Below, one piece after another: positions 44,738 through 55,358 of a stretch of 64,000 bases of DNA. A program made the position numbers and the translations under genes. The notes under the pieces are model-generated. The model searched no databases, was not told the DNA's origin, and saw only the letters and a program-made list of their open reading frames with translations. The number at the start of each line of letters is the position of its first letter. The stretch's first letter is position 1. Location of the stretch: NCBI GenBank assembly GCA_001972305.1, contig BDDD01000539.1, forward strand, positions 296,206-360,205, given 5' to 3'. The stretch comes from Cephalotus follicularis (taxonomy: Eukaryota; Streptophyta; Magnoliopsida; Oxalidales; Cephalotaceae).

Positions 44738-45928
44738 AAGAACATATAGTGGAATGGAATGAAAAGGGATGTAGTGGAGTATGTTGGGAGGTGTTTGATA
44801 TGTCAACAGGTAAAGATTGAGCACCAGCATGCTAGTGGTTTGTTACAGCCCTTGGAAGTTCCGGTATGGAAATGGGAAAGCATTTCAATGGACTTTGTGA
44901 TGGGTTTGCCGAGAACTTTCAGAAGGAACGATGCTATATGGGTAGTAGTGGATCGATTGACTAAATCGGCTCACTTCTTGGCGATCCGAGAGGGATTCTC
45001 TGTTGATCGTTTGGCTGAGGAGTTTCAGCAGGAGATAGTGAGACTACCTGGGACTCCAGTATCCATTGTTTCGGATAGGGATCCTCGTCTCACTTCACGG
45101 TTTTGGAAAGGGTTTCAGAAATCTTGGGGTACTAGGCTCAGTTACAGTACAACTTTCCATCCACAGACAGATGGGTAGACTGAGAGGACCATTCAGACCT
45201 TAGAGGATATGTTGAGGTCTTGTGCATTGGAGTGGACCGGGAACTGGGACGAGTATTTGAGCTTGGTGGAGTTTGCCTACAATAACAGTTGGCACGCTAC
45301 TATCAGTATGGCTCTGTTTGAAGCTCTTTATGGGAGAAAGTGTCGAGCTCTGACATGTTGGGATGAGGTTGGAGAGCGCGTTATCGAGGGACCCGAGCTA
45401 GTGCAGATCACTACGGAGAAAGTGGCTATTGCAAGGGAGAGATTGAAAGCTGCTCAATCTCGACAGAAAAGCTATGCGGACAGACATTGGAGGGACTTGG
45501 AGTTCAAGGTAGGTGAACATGTGTTTTTGAAAGTTTCACCTTGGAAAGGAGTCCGACGTTTTGGGCTAAAGGGAAAGTTGAGTCCGTGGTTTATCGGGCC
45601 TTTTGAAGTTCTAGAGAAGATAGGCGCGGTTGCTTATCGGTTAGCTTTGCCTCCACAGTTATCACACATCCATAACGTGTTCCACGTGTCTTTGTTGAGG
45701 GGTTATCAGTATCATCCCCTGCATGTGGTTCACTATCCGTTGGACAGTATTCTGGAGGATCTATCTTGTGACGAGGAGGCCGAGGCTATTCTAGATCGAC
45801 AAGAGCGGGTGACACGTAGCAAGGCAGTTTCTTTTGTGAAAGTTTTGTGGAGGAATCATCCCGAACGTGAGGCCACTTGGGAGCTGGAGGAGCATATACG
45901 GGAGCGATATCCGCACTTGTTTGCTTGA
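44738..45928 (+). pseudogene. Tk2 pol, second part (integrase and Tekay chromodomain)
   Basis: Resumes after the solo LTR with the integrase zinc-site cysteines in GRCLICQQVK. The core has SMDFVMGLP (first D), VSDRDPRLTSRFW (second D) and, after an in-frame TAG at 45176-45178 that fits CAG to TAG, TERTIQTLED (catalytic E). A GPF region follows (PWFIGPFEVLEKIGAVAYRL), then a C-terminal chromodomain of the Tekay/Del type, KAVSFVKVLWRNHPEREATW, ending ERYPHLF just before the stop at 45928. Another stop (TAG, about 44747) lies right after the insertion point. The intact-looking C-terminus places the family in the Tekay/Del clade. Confidence 0.9.
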
Positions 45929-45967
45929 GGTATGTGTATGTTTGTGATTTCGGGACGAAATCCTTTC

Positions 45968-45981
45968 TAAGAGGGGGTGGA
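45968..45981 (+). promoter_or_regulatory. Tk2 polypurine tract
   Basis: Purine-rich AAGAGGGGGTGGA abutting the 3' LTR start TGTAATACCC. The upstream TTCGGGACGAAAT phrase is typical of this clade. Confidence 0.88.
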
Positions 45982-48707
45982 TGTAATACCCTGCTTGTTC
46001 GTATATGTATTTTGCGGGCTTTTATATATATGTTTGTTTTTTAGCTTTTTAATTTGTTTTATTTTTAAGTCCGGTTACCCTGTGTTTTGGGCTTATGTGA
46101 TTTGGGCTGTTTGATACTAGCCTAAATTTTGGATATGTTAAAGTAATGTTGGGTTGTGCCTATGTGTATATCTTTTAATTTTATCAAAACTCTATTTTAT
46201 TTTGCAACTTTTAAAATTATTTTCTTTATTTTCCTTCTTTTTACTTCTTTCTTTATTTTCCTTTTCTTTCTTCTTCCTTTCTTTCCTTTCTTCTCCCCTC
46301 TTCTCCCGAAACTCTCCCCTCCCCTCATCAATTCCACACGTTTACAATCTCCTTCCTCCTTATTAACCTGATTTTGTCCCCTTTATTTCCTTATCTTTCC
46401 CTCAATTCTCTCTTCTTTTCCCGTTTAAGAATGCCTTTGTCATTGTGTGTATGTCATTCGAAATTCCTCCACCTCTCACTGCCGAATTCTGCAAATTAGG
46501 AGCTTGGTTGTGTTCTTCGATCAGTTCTTCATCAGTATAAGGTTTGTTCTTCTTATTTCATATTTAAGAATCATGTTGTTCTTGGGTTGGTTTAAGGCAG
46601 TCATGCATTCTTTTGGTTTCTCTCTTTTGTCTTTGTGTATAGCCGGTTAACACTGTGTTGTAGTGATTCCTCTGATGTTTTCAGTGTCTTTAACACCATT
46701 ACAGGTCAGTAATTCTTGATGTGATGTTTACTTCTACGTTGTTATAAATCCAGTTTGTGCTCAATAGGTTGTTAGAGTCTCTTGGTTTTGATTCCTACAT
46801 GTATATGTTCTGTCATTGTATTCCTATGTATGTCAGTATGTTCTAAACACAATGGACATGTTATAATCTGGTTTTAATGTCTGCAAGTGGTAGTGGACAG
46901 AAAATTTGGACTTGTACATATGCATATGTTTAAAGGTCTTCCATATCTCTTGAAGTTAATCACTACCTCTATGCTTCTTCATGTCAATTATGTGTTTTTA
47001 CGTCATCTACACATCATATAATGTCTCATGTATATGTTCATATGTCTCTGGTATGATGTTATTCATGATTGGGTAGTTTTTGGGTTGAAAATGTCAAGTT
47101 TCTGCTGTTCTGTCGTCCAGAACAGCTAGCTGTTTTTTTTTTGAACAGTCAGCTGGTTTGGATGAGCAGCCGGCTGCCATATGAAAGCAGTCGACTGTTT
47201 CTATTGAGTAGTCATCTGGCCCTGTTGAACAGTCGGCTACCAAGCTTCAACAGTCGATTGGAGCTCTGTGAAAGTTGGCTGGTTTGCCCAAAATTTTTTT
47301 GTTTTCAACTGTTTTGAACCGTTCGTTCTCCGAATCAATCCGGGTCTTTTCTAAACACTGTAATAAATTTGTTCTAGGTCTCTAATGTTTCTTAGACCCT
47401 TATATGACTGGTTTTGGTGTCTTTTAGATTGCTGTGCTTCAAAGGGGACTTGAATTAACAATCTATCCGTAAGTGCTTTGTGAACGCATATGGTACGGAT
47501 TTCTATCGTTCTTTGGCTATCTGGATTTATCGAACCGAATCAGTTTTGTTTTATGTTATGTTCCTTCGTTTTATAAATTGGATTATATTTCGGAAATGAA
47601 GTTGGTTTTTGACATTTTATGAAATTAAATGTTCCTGACTTTATTCTTATGCTAAGATACGTTACGATATGCTATGAAATGATCATCTCTTTATCACAAA
47701 AAATAAATGAGTTGATGTTTTGACTATGAAATGTATGTTATGATATCGTTGTGAACGATTTTCAAATATGTTTTGAGAAGGCATATTTATGTGTTTTAAA
47801 GTGATGTTTTCTTAATGATTGAATATTGAGTATTGTACCCAATAGTGTACGCACCTATGGGGCGTACCATAGGCATGTCGTAGGCCTGGCACGGGGACAT
47901 GACACTTCCGTAGCGGTGTGACTAGTCTACGGCATCTCTGAATGTTATGAATAAATCCCATGAGGTGGATTTATGGATTCGCTATGTATGATAGAGGCGT
48001 ATGAATCGACTCTAGTATATGGATATGTGATATGAAATGATATGTGAGAATTGACTTGTGTAGTGCCGTACACTGCAATTCTAATGGGCATGTGGAATCA
48101 GCGCCTCCCTTGCCAATCTATGTTATGAAATGTGATATGTATGTGGCTCAGTATGACTATATCAATTATGAAATTATATTTTTGAAATGTTTCGTAAATG
48201 TTTCAAAAGATATAAAATTGGTATTTTATGGAAATTCGAATATGATTAAATTGTTTTAATTGCTTAAGATTCCTGTTATGAATTTTATTGAAATCTTACT
48301 ACTTTTAAACTTATCGTTTACTGCTCTTTCTTTCCTTATCCGTATTGAGATTTGCTCAGCCGCGTTTTATTTTCCATGCGGCAGGTTATCAGGAGCAAGA
48401 GGGGGAATGTGTGAATGAGAGATGGCCACCTCTATTTCATGGATTCCTAAGAGTGTGATCCTTATGTGTCTTTGGTTTTAGTGGTCATGAATAATAAGAT
48501 ACATATGGTTTATGTTTAATATTTGAACATGATTTATTTTTAAGATTCCGAAAATGGTAAGATTAAAGTTTGAACAGTTTTTCAGTTTTGCTATGACCGC
48601 CACGTTTTGGCTAATAAAGAAATGCTTATGTTCAGATAAGTTATGCTATGTTATGATAGGTTCTGTATTATGATCTGTGACGATTCCCGTCGTCCGAGGG
48701 TGTTACA
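45982..48707 (+). repeat. Tk2 3' LTR
   Basis: 2726 bp, TGTAATACCC to GGGTGTTACA. It contains the empty site for Sv1 (CTATG at 46824-46828), a palindrome cluster (47120-47285), the conserved block at about 47830-47960 and a slightly mutated hairpin (48364-48378). No gene is present. Confidence 0.95.
47120..47285. repeat. CAGTCGACTG palindrome cluster (Tk2 3' LTR)
   Basis: Partner of 37425-37575. One exact CAGTCGACTG remains near 47186; others are GTCGGC, GTCAGC, GTCATC and GTCGAT variants. Confidence 0.85.
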
Positions 48708-49318
48708 ATTAATTATAAGATTTAATTTAAGGATTGTCAATATTGGTTAAACTCCCACTAAATCAACCAATGATTTTGATTTTCTAAGTGCCACGGTGTA
48801 TAAAATCCAATTTTATTAAAAACAAAACAATTTTTTTTTTAATAATGTCGACTCTTCCCAGAAGGCGTGAATGCATTACACGAAAACTGTTGAAAAAGGC
48901 ATCGATGTTTAACAAGAACATCGACACGTTTCCTGAGAACTGATGAACAAGGAGTTGACGTTTATCTAGAACATCGACGCGTTTCACGAGAACTTATGAA
49001 CAAGGCATCGACGTCTAACAAGAACGTCGATGCTTAAAACCCCCTGGGCGGTTTCTACATTTAAAAAAATGCAGAAAATAATGGTTTAGACTTTAGCATT
49101 CCAATTTTGGCAATCCAAACTGCACTATGCATGTTCTAAATATAATTCTAAACACATTAAAACAAAATCCCCAAGACTTAAACACTATGAATTCCAATTC
49201 CATGCAAAATTCACTAAGGCACTTTGAAAACCTAGTTTAACCATAAAAGATATCCATTAATTAACCTTTAATCAGTTCATCATGTAAGGCATAAATCCAA
49301 CCAAGGATGATGTGGGAT
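48708..49318 (-). other. Cp2 leader, distal part
   Basis: Non-coding, resumes the leader interrupted by Tk2. For instance ACTCCCACTAAATCAACC parallels ACTCCCACTAGATTAATT of the Cp1 leader (about 7689). Contains the tandem repeat listed next. Confidence 0.6.
48845..49038. repeat. GTCGACGC cluster with about 53-bp tandem units
   Basis: Three units starting near 48894, 48950 and 48995, each with AAGGCATCGATGTTTAACAA-type sequence followed by AGAACATCGACGCGTTT and GAGAACTGATGAAC. Each unit holds two GTCGAC-like palindromes. The equivalent position of the Cp1 leader has no such repeat. Confidence 0.75.
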
Positions 49319-49330
49319 GCTCTAATACCA
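49319..49330 (-). promoter_or_regulatory. Cp2 primer-binding site (tRNA-iMet)
   Basis: The minus strand reads TGGTATTAGAGC, one change from the consensus, next to the LTR end at 49332. Confidence 0.88.
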
Positions 49331-49331
49331 C

Positions 49332-51518
49332 TGATGGAATCGGATAAACCGAATCCAGAGCCAAAAACGGACTTAGGCATATAGGGTGTAGAACAAACAA
49401 ATAATCATACAAAATACCAGCGGAAGAACACCCAATAAAAGACAAAACTGTCCATTATGGCATGTCCACAGACCACATGCATCATTACAATTATTGAATT
49501 GGTGTCACCATAGCATGCAATGGTGACACACAAGCATGGCAATGAGAGTAGGAGACAAGGATATTATACCAGCTGGTGAAGGCTCCTTCTTTCTCTGCCG
49601 CTACACACTTTGGAAGACACCAAACTCGTTGCTTCAAAAATCCCTGGTACAGAATCTACTCCAACCACCAAGATCAAAAGCAAAGTTCTCTCACTCTCTC
49701 TTTAAGCTTGAGAAGAGTAAATTGACATTGACAAGATTTAGCCAAAGTCAATCCACCCTAGACAAGAACTTGCTTGGTGTATAACAGTGAAGGGAACACT
49801 ATCTGCAGAGAGAAATCCGAACTACTCTTGCCCAGCCAAAACTCAACTCATTGTCACAAAACAATTCTGCAGATTTTTCTTATCACTAGCCTCCTTCTTC
49901 TCCCTCCCACTCTCCTATTCACTTAGGATCATGGTCCTCACTCCTAGGGAGTCTGTGGCCATGATCCCCATGTTCCCATAGCATTCAGGAATGGGAGAGA
50001 AAATGTGCCCACGAAGTGAGTTCGTGCATAGGTTGCACGTCCCGCTCAAAGACGTCGATGCTTTCCAAAAGACATCGACGCTTATGTAATGTGGCACTAA
50101 AAACGTCGATGCTTTCTAAAAGACATCGACGTCTTTACAAGTGTTAAGCGTTAACACTTCCTAGAAAGCGTTGACGCTAAAAACAAAGTAACACTCGACG
50201 CCTTTCCTAGAAGGCGTCGACGCTTTTCCTGGCAGGCGAGGTAATTTGAGTCTAACTCCTTTAGTGATATCATGTACCCTTCGAATATTGATTAAGTAAG
50301 ATCAAACAAATGTGTTTCCACAAAATGCAAAATCCACATAACCGATATTTGACACCAAGACTTAATATGTCCAACATATAAAAGATCTAATCATTATTGG
50401 ACAGGGGCCCTATAAAATCTTGGTTAAAACTGGAGATGTTCATAAATTACCGAAATATCCCTAGGGTTCGGTTTAGCCATTCTAAATAGTCCTTGACCAA
50501 TTTAAATGCTATCGGAATAATATCTAATATTATCCAGATGGAAAAATTAATCTAATTAATTTTCCTATAATTTATCATACACCTCAATAACCCTAGATTT
50601 TCTAAGTCGTGGGTTCACGTGTACTATAATCCCTTGTCATGCTTGGCCCCGATTGAGGTCTAGGGTAAGGATATGTGTCAACCCTAGATAATACCTCAAT
50701 GGATAAAATATCTGATGATTACTAGGACCTTTGGTAAACTCTCTGGAAATCTAATTTCCAGTCTACCTCAACCTTGGCCAAGGATTTCATACGTCCAAAG
50801 TATAATCAGATCATAATAAAGCCGATCACCTTCGCTCAGGTGTGACAATCCCATATTGCGCACTCACTTATATTCGTATAGATTCGATCATACCCAAAGA
50901 CCACCCGATTGCCAGCCCTGCACAAGGACTGGGTAAGGTGGCGATCAAAGCATAACCGTCTCCATATAATATAGAGCAGTCGCTCAGGTCTAAGGATCAG
51001 ACGAGTTTGAGAACTCGCTAAGTGATCATCACTTATACACAACCGCAACAAGTAGGAGTCACTACTGACACGAGAAAAGCGACTATCCAAATAATTTCTC
51101 CTACGCGGGTCCTGTTCAGTGTACACGCTCCCAGCGTGCACCCCGTATTTGCCCTAGTGTCCAACACAGATGGTAGTAAGAGAATCCATCCTCCAATTCC
51201 ATGAGCAGGCAACATACGCACAAGTCTATCTGGTTCACTAATGCCCACAAACTGAACCAAAGACTTGGAACTAATTTGACACAAGGAATAAGGTAACCAA
51301 TCTCACAGCCTCCATGCTAGGTATCCAACCTTATGTCGGGGCATCGCAAGTGTAAGCAGGTAAACAATAAACTACTTTAATTAAGTGATAAAACACAATT
51401 GATATAGCCATAAAAAATTATCACACATCATATATATAAGGAATAAGATTGTTTCATACAAGAAAAGATATTAAAACGACAGTCCATCCAATGGATTGTC
51501 GGGTCACTACATCTAACA
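49332..51518 (-). repeat. Cp2 5' LTR
   Basis: 2187 bp, TGATGGAATCGG on the plus strand to CTACATCTAACA. It parallels 7883-9366 and 17301-17424. It holds the palindrome cluster 50041-50226 and the 607-bp interval (50788-51394) missing from the other copy. Short open frames here (for example 51022-51204) are not conserved as proteins. Confidence 0.88.
50041..50226. repeat. GACGTCGACGC palindrome cluster (Cp2 5' LTR)
   Basis: Partner of 8631-8815. More copies here keep the CG core (for example AGACATCGACGTC and GGCGTCGACGC). Confidence 0.82.
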
Positions 51519-53980
51519 AGAGGGTCCCGGTCGGTCTTGGTTGCAAGTGTGTATAATTTTAATTTTTCAAAAACACCAAGACACGAAGTCAAGGTCACAC
51601 TTACATCTTACTACCATAATCAATCCGCCTAGGATCTCCGTTTAATATTCAATTGAACAAAACAAAATTTCAAGCATACATCCACTTAACGGAAACCAAT
51701 TCGCTAAACAATAAATATAAATGATTAGGAACCATACCAATGTTGGCGGCTCCACCACTTTGCCGCTACGTGCTTGTCGAAGCAACTACCAGTCACCGGC
51801 GCCACTGCCAGATTTTGGCCAGTACAACTAAGGTCCGGTCTACCCATTTCTCGTGGAGACACGCCGGGAAGCACCCCAGAACACGGCGAACAGAGGCTGT
51901 GACTCACTAAGTTCAGACTCAGTCAGTCTTGGTCAACACGTCATTGATAGGCCGTGACATATATGGACGCCAACTGCCCAATTTACACGGTGGTGGCAGA
52001 GAATCGCTGTGAATGGCCAAGGAACCGGCTTTCACAGCGACCAGCGAGTCGAACGCTGCGAGTCAACTAGCCCGACGAAAACAAGGTCACCGCAACATCA
52101 CTCCGCCACAACTAGCCATCAAATTTTGCGATCTTCACATGGCGACACAAGACTCGCCGTGACTCAGACTAGAACTCCAAGCCATGACGTACAGGGCACT
52201 GAGTCGACAGGGTTGACTCAACGCACAAAAACCAACAAAAAATGCACTGGTAAACACCTAATCTATGGTCAAGATAGGTAGAGCCAAAGCTTGGCTCCAC
52301 CTACTGTGACCAGCGACGGCGGAAGAGACGCAGGCAGCGGGAGATGCGAAAACACATCGGGTCAAAACAGAGAGAGAAGAAGAGAAAACGGGGTGATAAG
52401 GAGAAGAGGCTTGCCGTGGATGGAAGGCTGCCTCTTTCCTGGGACACTGACGCCATTGGCATCGTCTTCTCTGGCTGAAGCGTGCACCAAGCACCATCAC
52501 AAGTGTAGCGTGCTTCTCCCCTATTTTTGGCCTGTTTGTGCACCAAAGACAAAAGACCAAGTCCCTTAATGCCATGTGTCTCCTTTCTCTTTTATTATAA
52601 AAGTTTCTCTCTTGTTTTACTTATGTGCCCCGCACATGTATGTGAGACATACTCCCACTGTGGCTTCTCTTAATATATTAATATGGAAATACGGTGGTAA
52701 ATAAAAATAAACCACTAATGTCAAATTAATATATACTAGCTAAAAACTAGATTTTTCACCAAGCTAGCATCTGTGCAGCATGCATCGGTTTTCCAATATT
52801 CAGGCAGGACCCGAAAGCCCGGTTTGAATCCGGTACGACTATAAATTTCACAGAACATCCCAGGAGTTCTGGTACGACTATTCCAATAGTCCCTGACTAT
52901 TAAAACATCCCCGGTGTGAAACCCATCACCCCCCCCGGATCTGTAGAATAAACTACATCTATAAGTCGACATCCGGTAAACCAGTACTTTATCCAGTCAT
53001 CGACATACGAGTCATGTATCCTACGTCATACTTGGATCCGACCGCGACCTAGGGTTCGGAATAATGTCACCCCTAGGTAAAGTTGCGATAACTATAAATT
53101 CATGTACGAATCTCCCTTTTCCAGTCTGCCTATACCTGATCAGGGTTTTTATGAGTATCAACGAACATAAATAATATAGAGCCTATCACCCTTCATAAGG
53201 GTGTGACGATCCCTTATTACACACTCGCCCATACATCTCAATGAAGCTCCCACAAGGACCAAAGACAACACTTTTGCCAGCACGTGGCTATTGCTAGGGA
53301 AGGTAGAAATCAAAGCCAAGTAGTCACAACACAACACATACTAGCCACTCAGGTCTAATGATACAACGTAGTCCATGAATGGTCTACTAGTCACCATAGA
53401 CTATACACTACTGAGAATATAGGAATCCTATTAACATAGGTATGACATTCAAAATAGGTTTCCTATGGTGGGTCTGTTCAGTCTCATTCTCCTTAGCACG
53501 AACCCCGCATCAGCTTTAGGATGAATCCAAATGGTAACGAGATAATCCATCCTCCGTATTCCCCGGGAGCAAGCATAATACGACAAGTCTTTATGGTTCA
53601 ACAATTGCCCTAAGAAAGTGAACCTATGACTTGGAACCTTCTATCACAAGGGAGTAAGGATCTCATTCTCATAACCTCTCAGGCATGAGATCCAACTGCT
53701 TGATCGACAGGGCACCATATGTGTACTCAGTTGACATGGTGATCAACTGATCCATTGAGATGGTTTGGGATATACATGTAGCAGGTTTCCACTGTTGATT
53801 GAATATGCACTATGAAACACAAAAAGGAATTTAGATTGTATAAATAGAGAGTGTAATATACACATATGCAGTCGCCCTTCATCTTAAAGAGATATCTCCA
53901 GTTAAGGAGTGCATCTCATACATACATGTATATTTTTGCAGAGCCACCTCGTGGCATACAGGGACACCCCTACTCCAACA
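51519..53980 (-). repeat. Diverged copia LTR related to the Cp LTRs
   Basis: Non-coding. Several blocks line up in order with the Cp2 LTR: CTTTGCCGCTACGTGCTT (51760s) with CTCTGCCGCTACACACTT; AAGGGTGTGACGATCCCTTA (53200s) with CAGGTGTGACAATCCC; and the GAGAATCCATCCTCC-like stretch near 53550. It ends TACTCCAACA at 53980. The left limit is uncertain. The GC-richer section 51750-52560 has no counterpart that I recognise and may be LTR-specific or a separate insertion. Open frames there show no domain. Confidence 0.55.
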
Positions 53981-55358
53981 CTTAATACCTAATTCATTAA
54001 ACTCATGAATGCAGCAAGAGCATTAGTTACCCAAAACGACATCACCACAAATTCATAATGTCCATACCGCGATCTGAATACGGTCTTTAGAATGTCTTCC
54101 TTTCTAAATCAGAGTTGATGGTACCCTGATCTCAAATCCAATTTATAAAATACTGAAGATCCTTTCAGCTTATGAAATATATCATCAATGTGCGACAGTG
54201 GATATGATCTTAATAGTGACCTTATTAAGATGCCAATAATCAATACACATACGGAATGACCCGTCCTTCTTCTTAACGAATAAGACTAGTGCTCCCCACG
54301 GGGATACACTTGGTCTAATAAAAAATTTATCAAGCAATTCTGCTAATTGTACCTTTAGTTCTCTTAATTCTGGAGGGGCCATTCGATATGGAGATATTGA
54401 TACGGGTGTTATACCTAGCAAGAGATATATGGTGAACTCCATATCTCTTTCGGGAGGTAAGGATGTTAATTCTACCAGAAACACATCTGGGTATTCACAA
54501 ACAACTGGAACATCATCTCACCTTCGGTACCCATCTGCCACTATCAATAACATGTGCCAGGTAAGCATCGCAACCCTGCCTCAAGAGTCTGTCAGCCTGA
54601 ATAACGGATATCATAGGAGCTGGTTGATGCTTTAGGGTTCCAATAAACTGGAATGGAGACTGGCCTAGTTATGGAATGTTACAACCTTCCTATTACAATC
54701 CACATAACCATAGTGTGCTGACAACCAATCACTTCCGAGGATTATATCAAGATCACCCATCAGCAACACTATAAGGTCTGTTGGAAGAATGTGACAGGAA
54801 ATCTCAATGGCACAAGATTTACACACCCATCGGGAGGTAACAGACTCTCCTACTGCTGTGCTGACCTCTATCACAAGAGGTAAAGGCTCTGGCTCCACAT
54901 CCATGCAACATATAAAATGTGATGCAATACATGAATGGATGAGCCAAAATCTATAAGAGTCCATGCCGAAAGCTGAGATATAAATACCGTACCTGAAACA
55001 CTATGGCTGATCCCGCTGCAGACCTTTGATCCATGGCATATACTCTTCCTTGCACTATAGGTGATCATCCCTTCTACTACTTACCACGATCTCCTCGTGA
55101 ACTAGTACTAGGATGACCTTGATGGAAACTTCCTTATGATCAGTTCGAACCTTATCCTGCTTGATCTCCTTAATCTAGTCTGTTATGGAGGCATTAAGCA
55201 ACCATATGGTCCATGGCTCCGTAGTTTATGCACTTACTATTCTTCCACCAACAATCATCAGAGGCATGGTTAGTGCGGCCACAATGTTCACAAGGTTCAA
55301 TAAAATCCTGACCATTATCACCGGTATGTCTAGAAGAACCTACTTGTGATGTCATCCT
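53981..55358 (-). pseudogene. Gypsy gag-PR-RT fragment
   Basis: Minus-strand remnant. From right to left: a CCHC zinc knuckle (CEHCGRTNHASDDC, about 55295-55245); a protease with TLIDFGSSIHVLH (DFGS where DTGS is usual) and DIILGSDWLSAHYGYVDC; then RT N-terminal [40 protein letters not shown] and [12 protein letters not shown]. It continues as broken RT to about 54000. No LTRs, integrase or RNase H. Both ends abut other elements (the LTR end at 53980 and Sv2 at 55359). It differs from Tk1 and Tk2 in sequence, so it is another gypsy family. Confidence 0.8.

Larger units (their letters stand above)
28661..48707 (+). mobile_element. Tk2: Tekay/Del-like gypsy with two nested insertions
   Basis: Plus-strand element. 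The 5' LTR is 28661-38992 (interrupted by Sv1; about 2.73 kb without it), followed by a degraded PBS, gag, PR-RT-RH, a nested solo LTR, IN with a Tekay-type chromodomain, a PPT and the 3' LTR 45982-48707. It lies in the Cp2 leader. The flanking 5-mers are ACCTA (28656-28660) and ATTAA (48708-48712), which do not match exactly, so the target duplication has decayed or been altered. Confidence 0.92.
17425..51518 (-). mobile_element. Cp2: Ty1/copia element hosting Tk1, Tk2 and Sv1
   Basis: Minus-strand copia. The 5' LTR is at 49332-51518, the PBS at 49319-49330, and the leader is split into 48708-49318 and 27502-28660. Gag spans 26509-27501, and IN, RT and RH lie at 17650-20454. A purine tract (17425-17436) precedes the LTR shared with Cp1. 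It is interrupted by Tk1 (20460-26468, between PR and IN) and Tk2 (28661-48707, in the leader). Frames carry a handful of stops and shifts, so Cp2 is dead but far less decayed than Cp1. Confidence 0.85.

Noticed and set aside
49536..49981. Frames of 82 and 64 aa conserved at 8096-8541
   Set aside because: Both copies lie at the same place in the two Cp LTRs, so similarity reflects LTR homology; differences do not favour synonymous change as far as I can see, and no domain is recognisable.
52009..52575. Overlapping 90-105 aa frames in a GC-richer segment as possible host exons
   Set aside because: No splice-supported structure, no recognised domain, open frames on both strands, and the segment lies within an LTR-like context.
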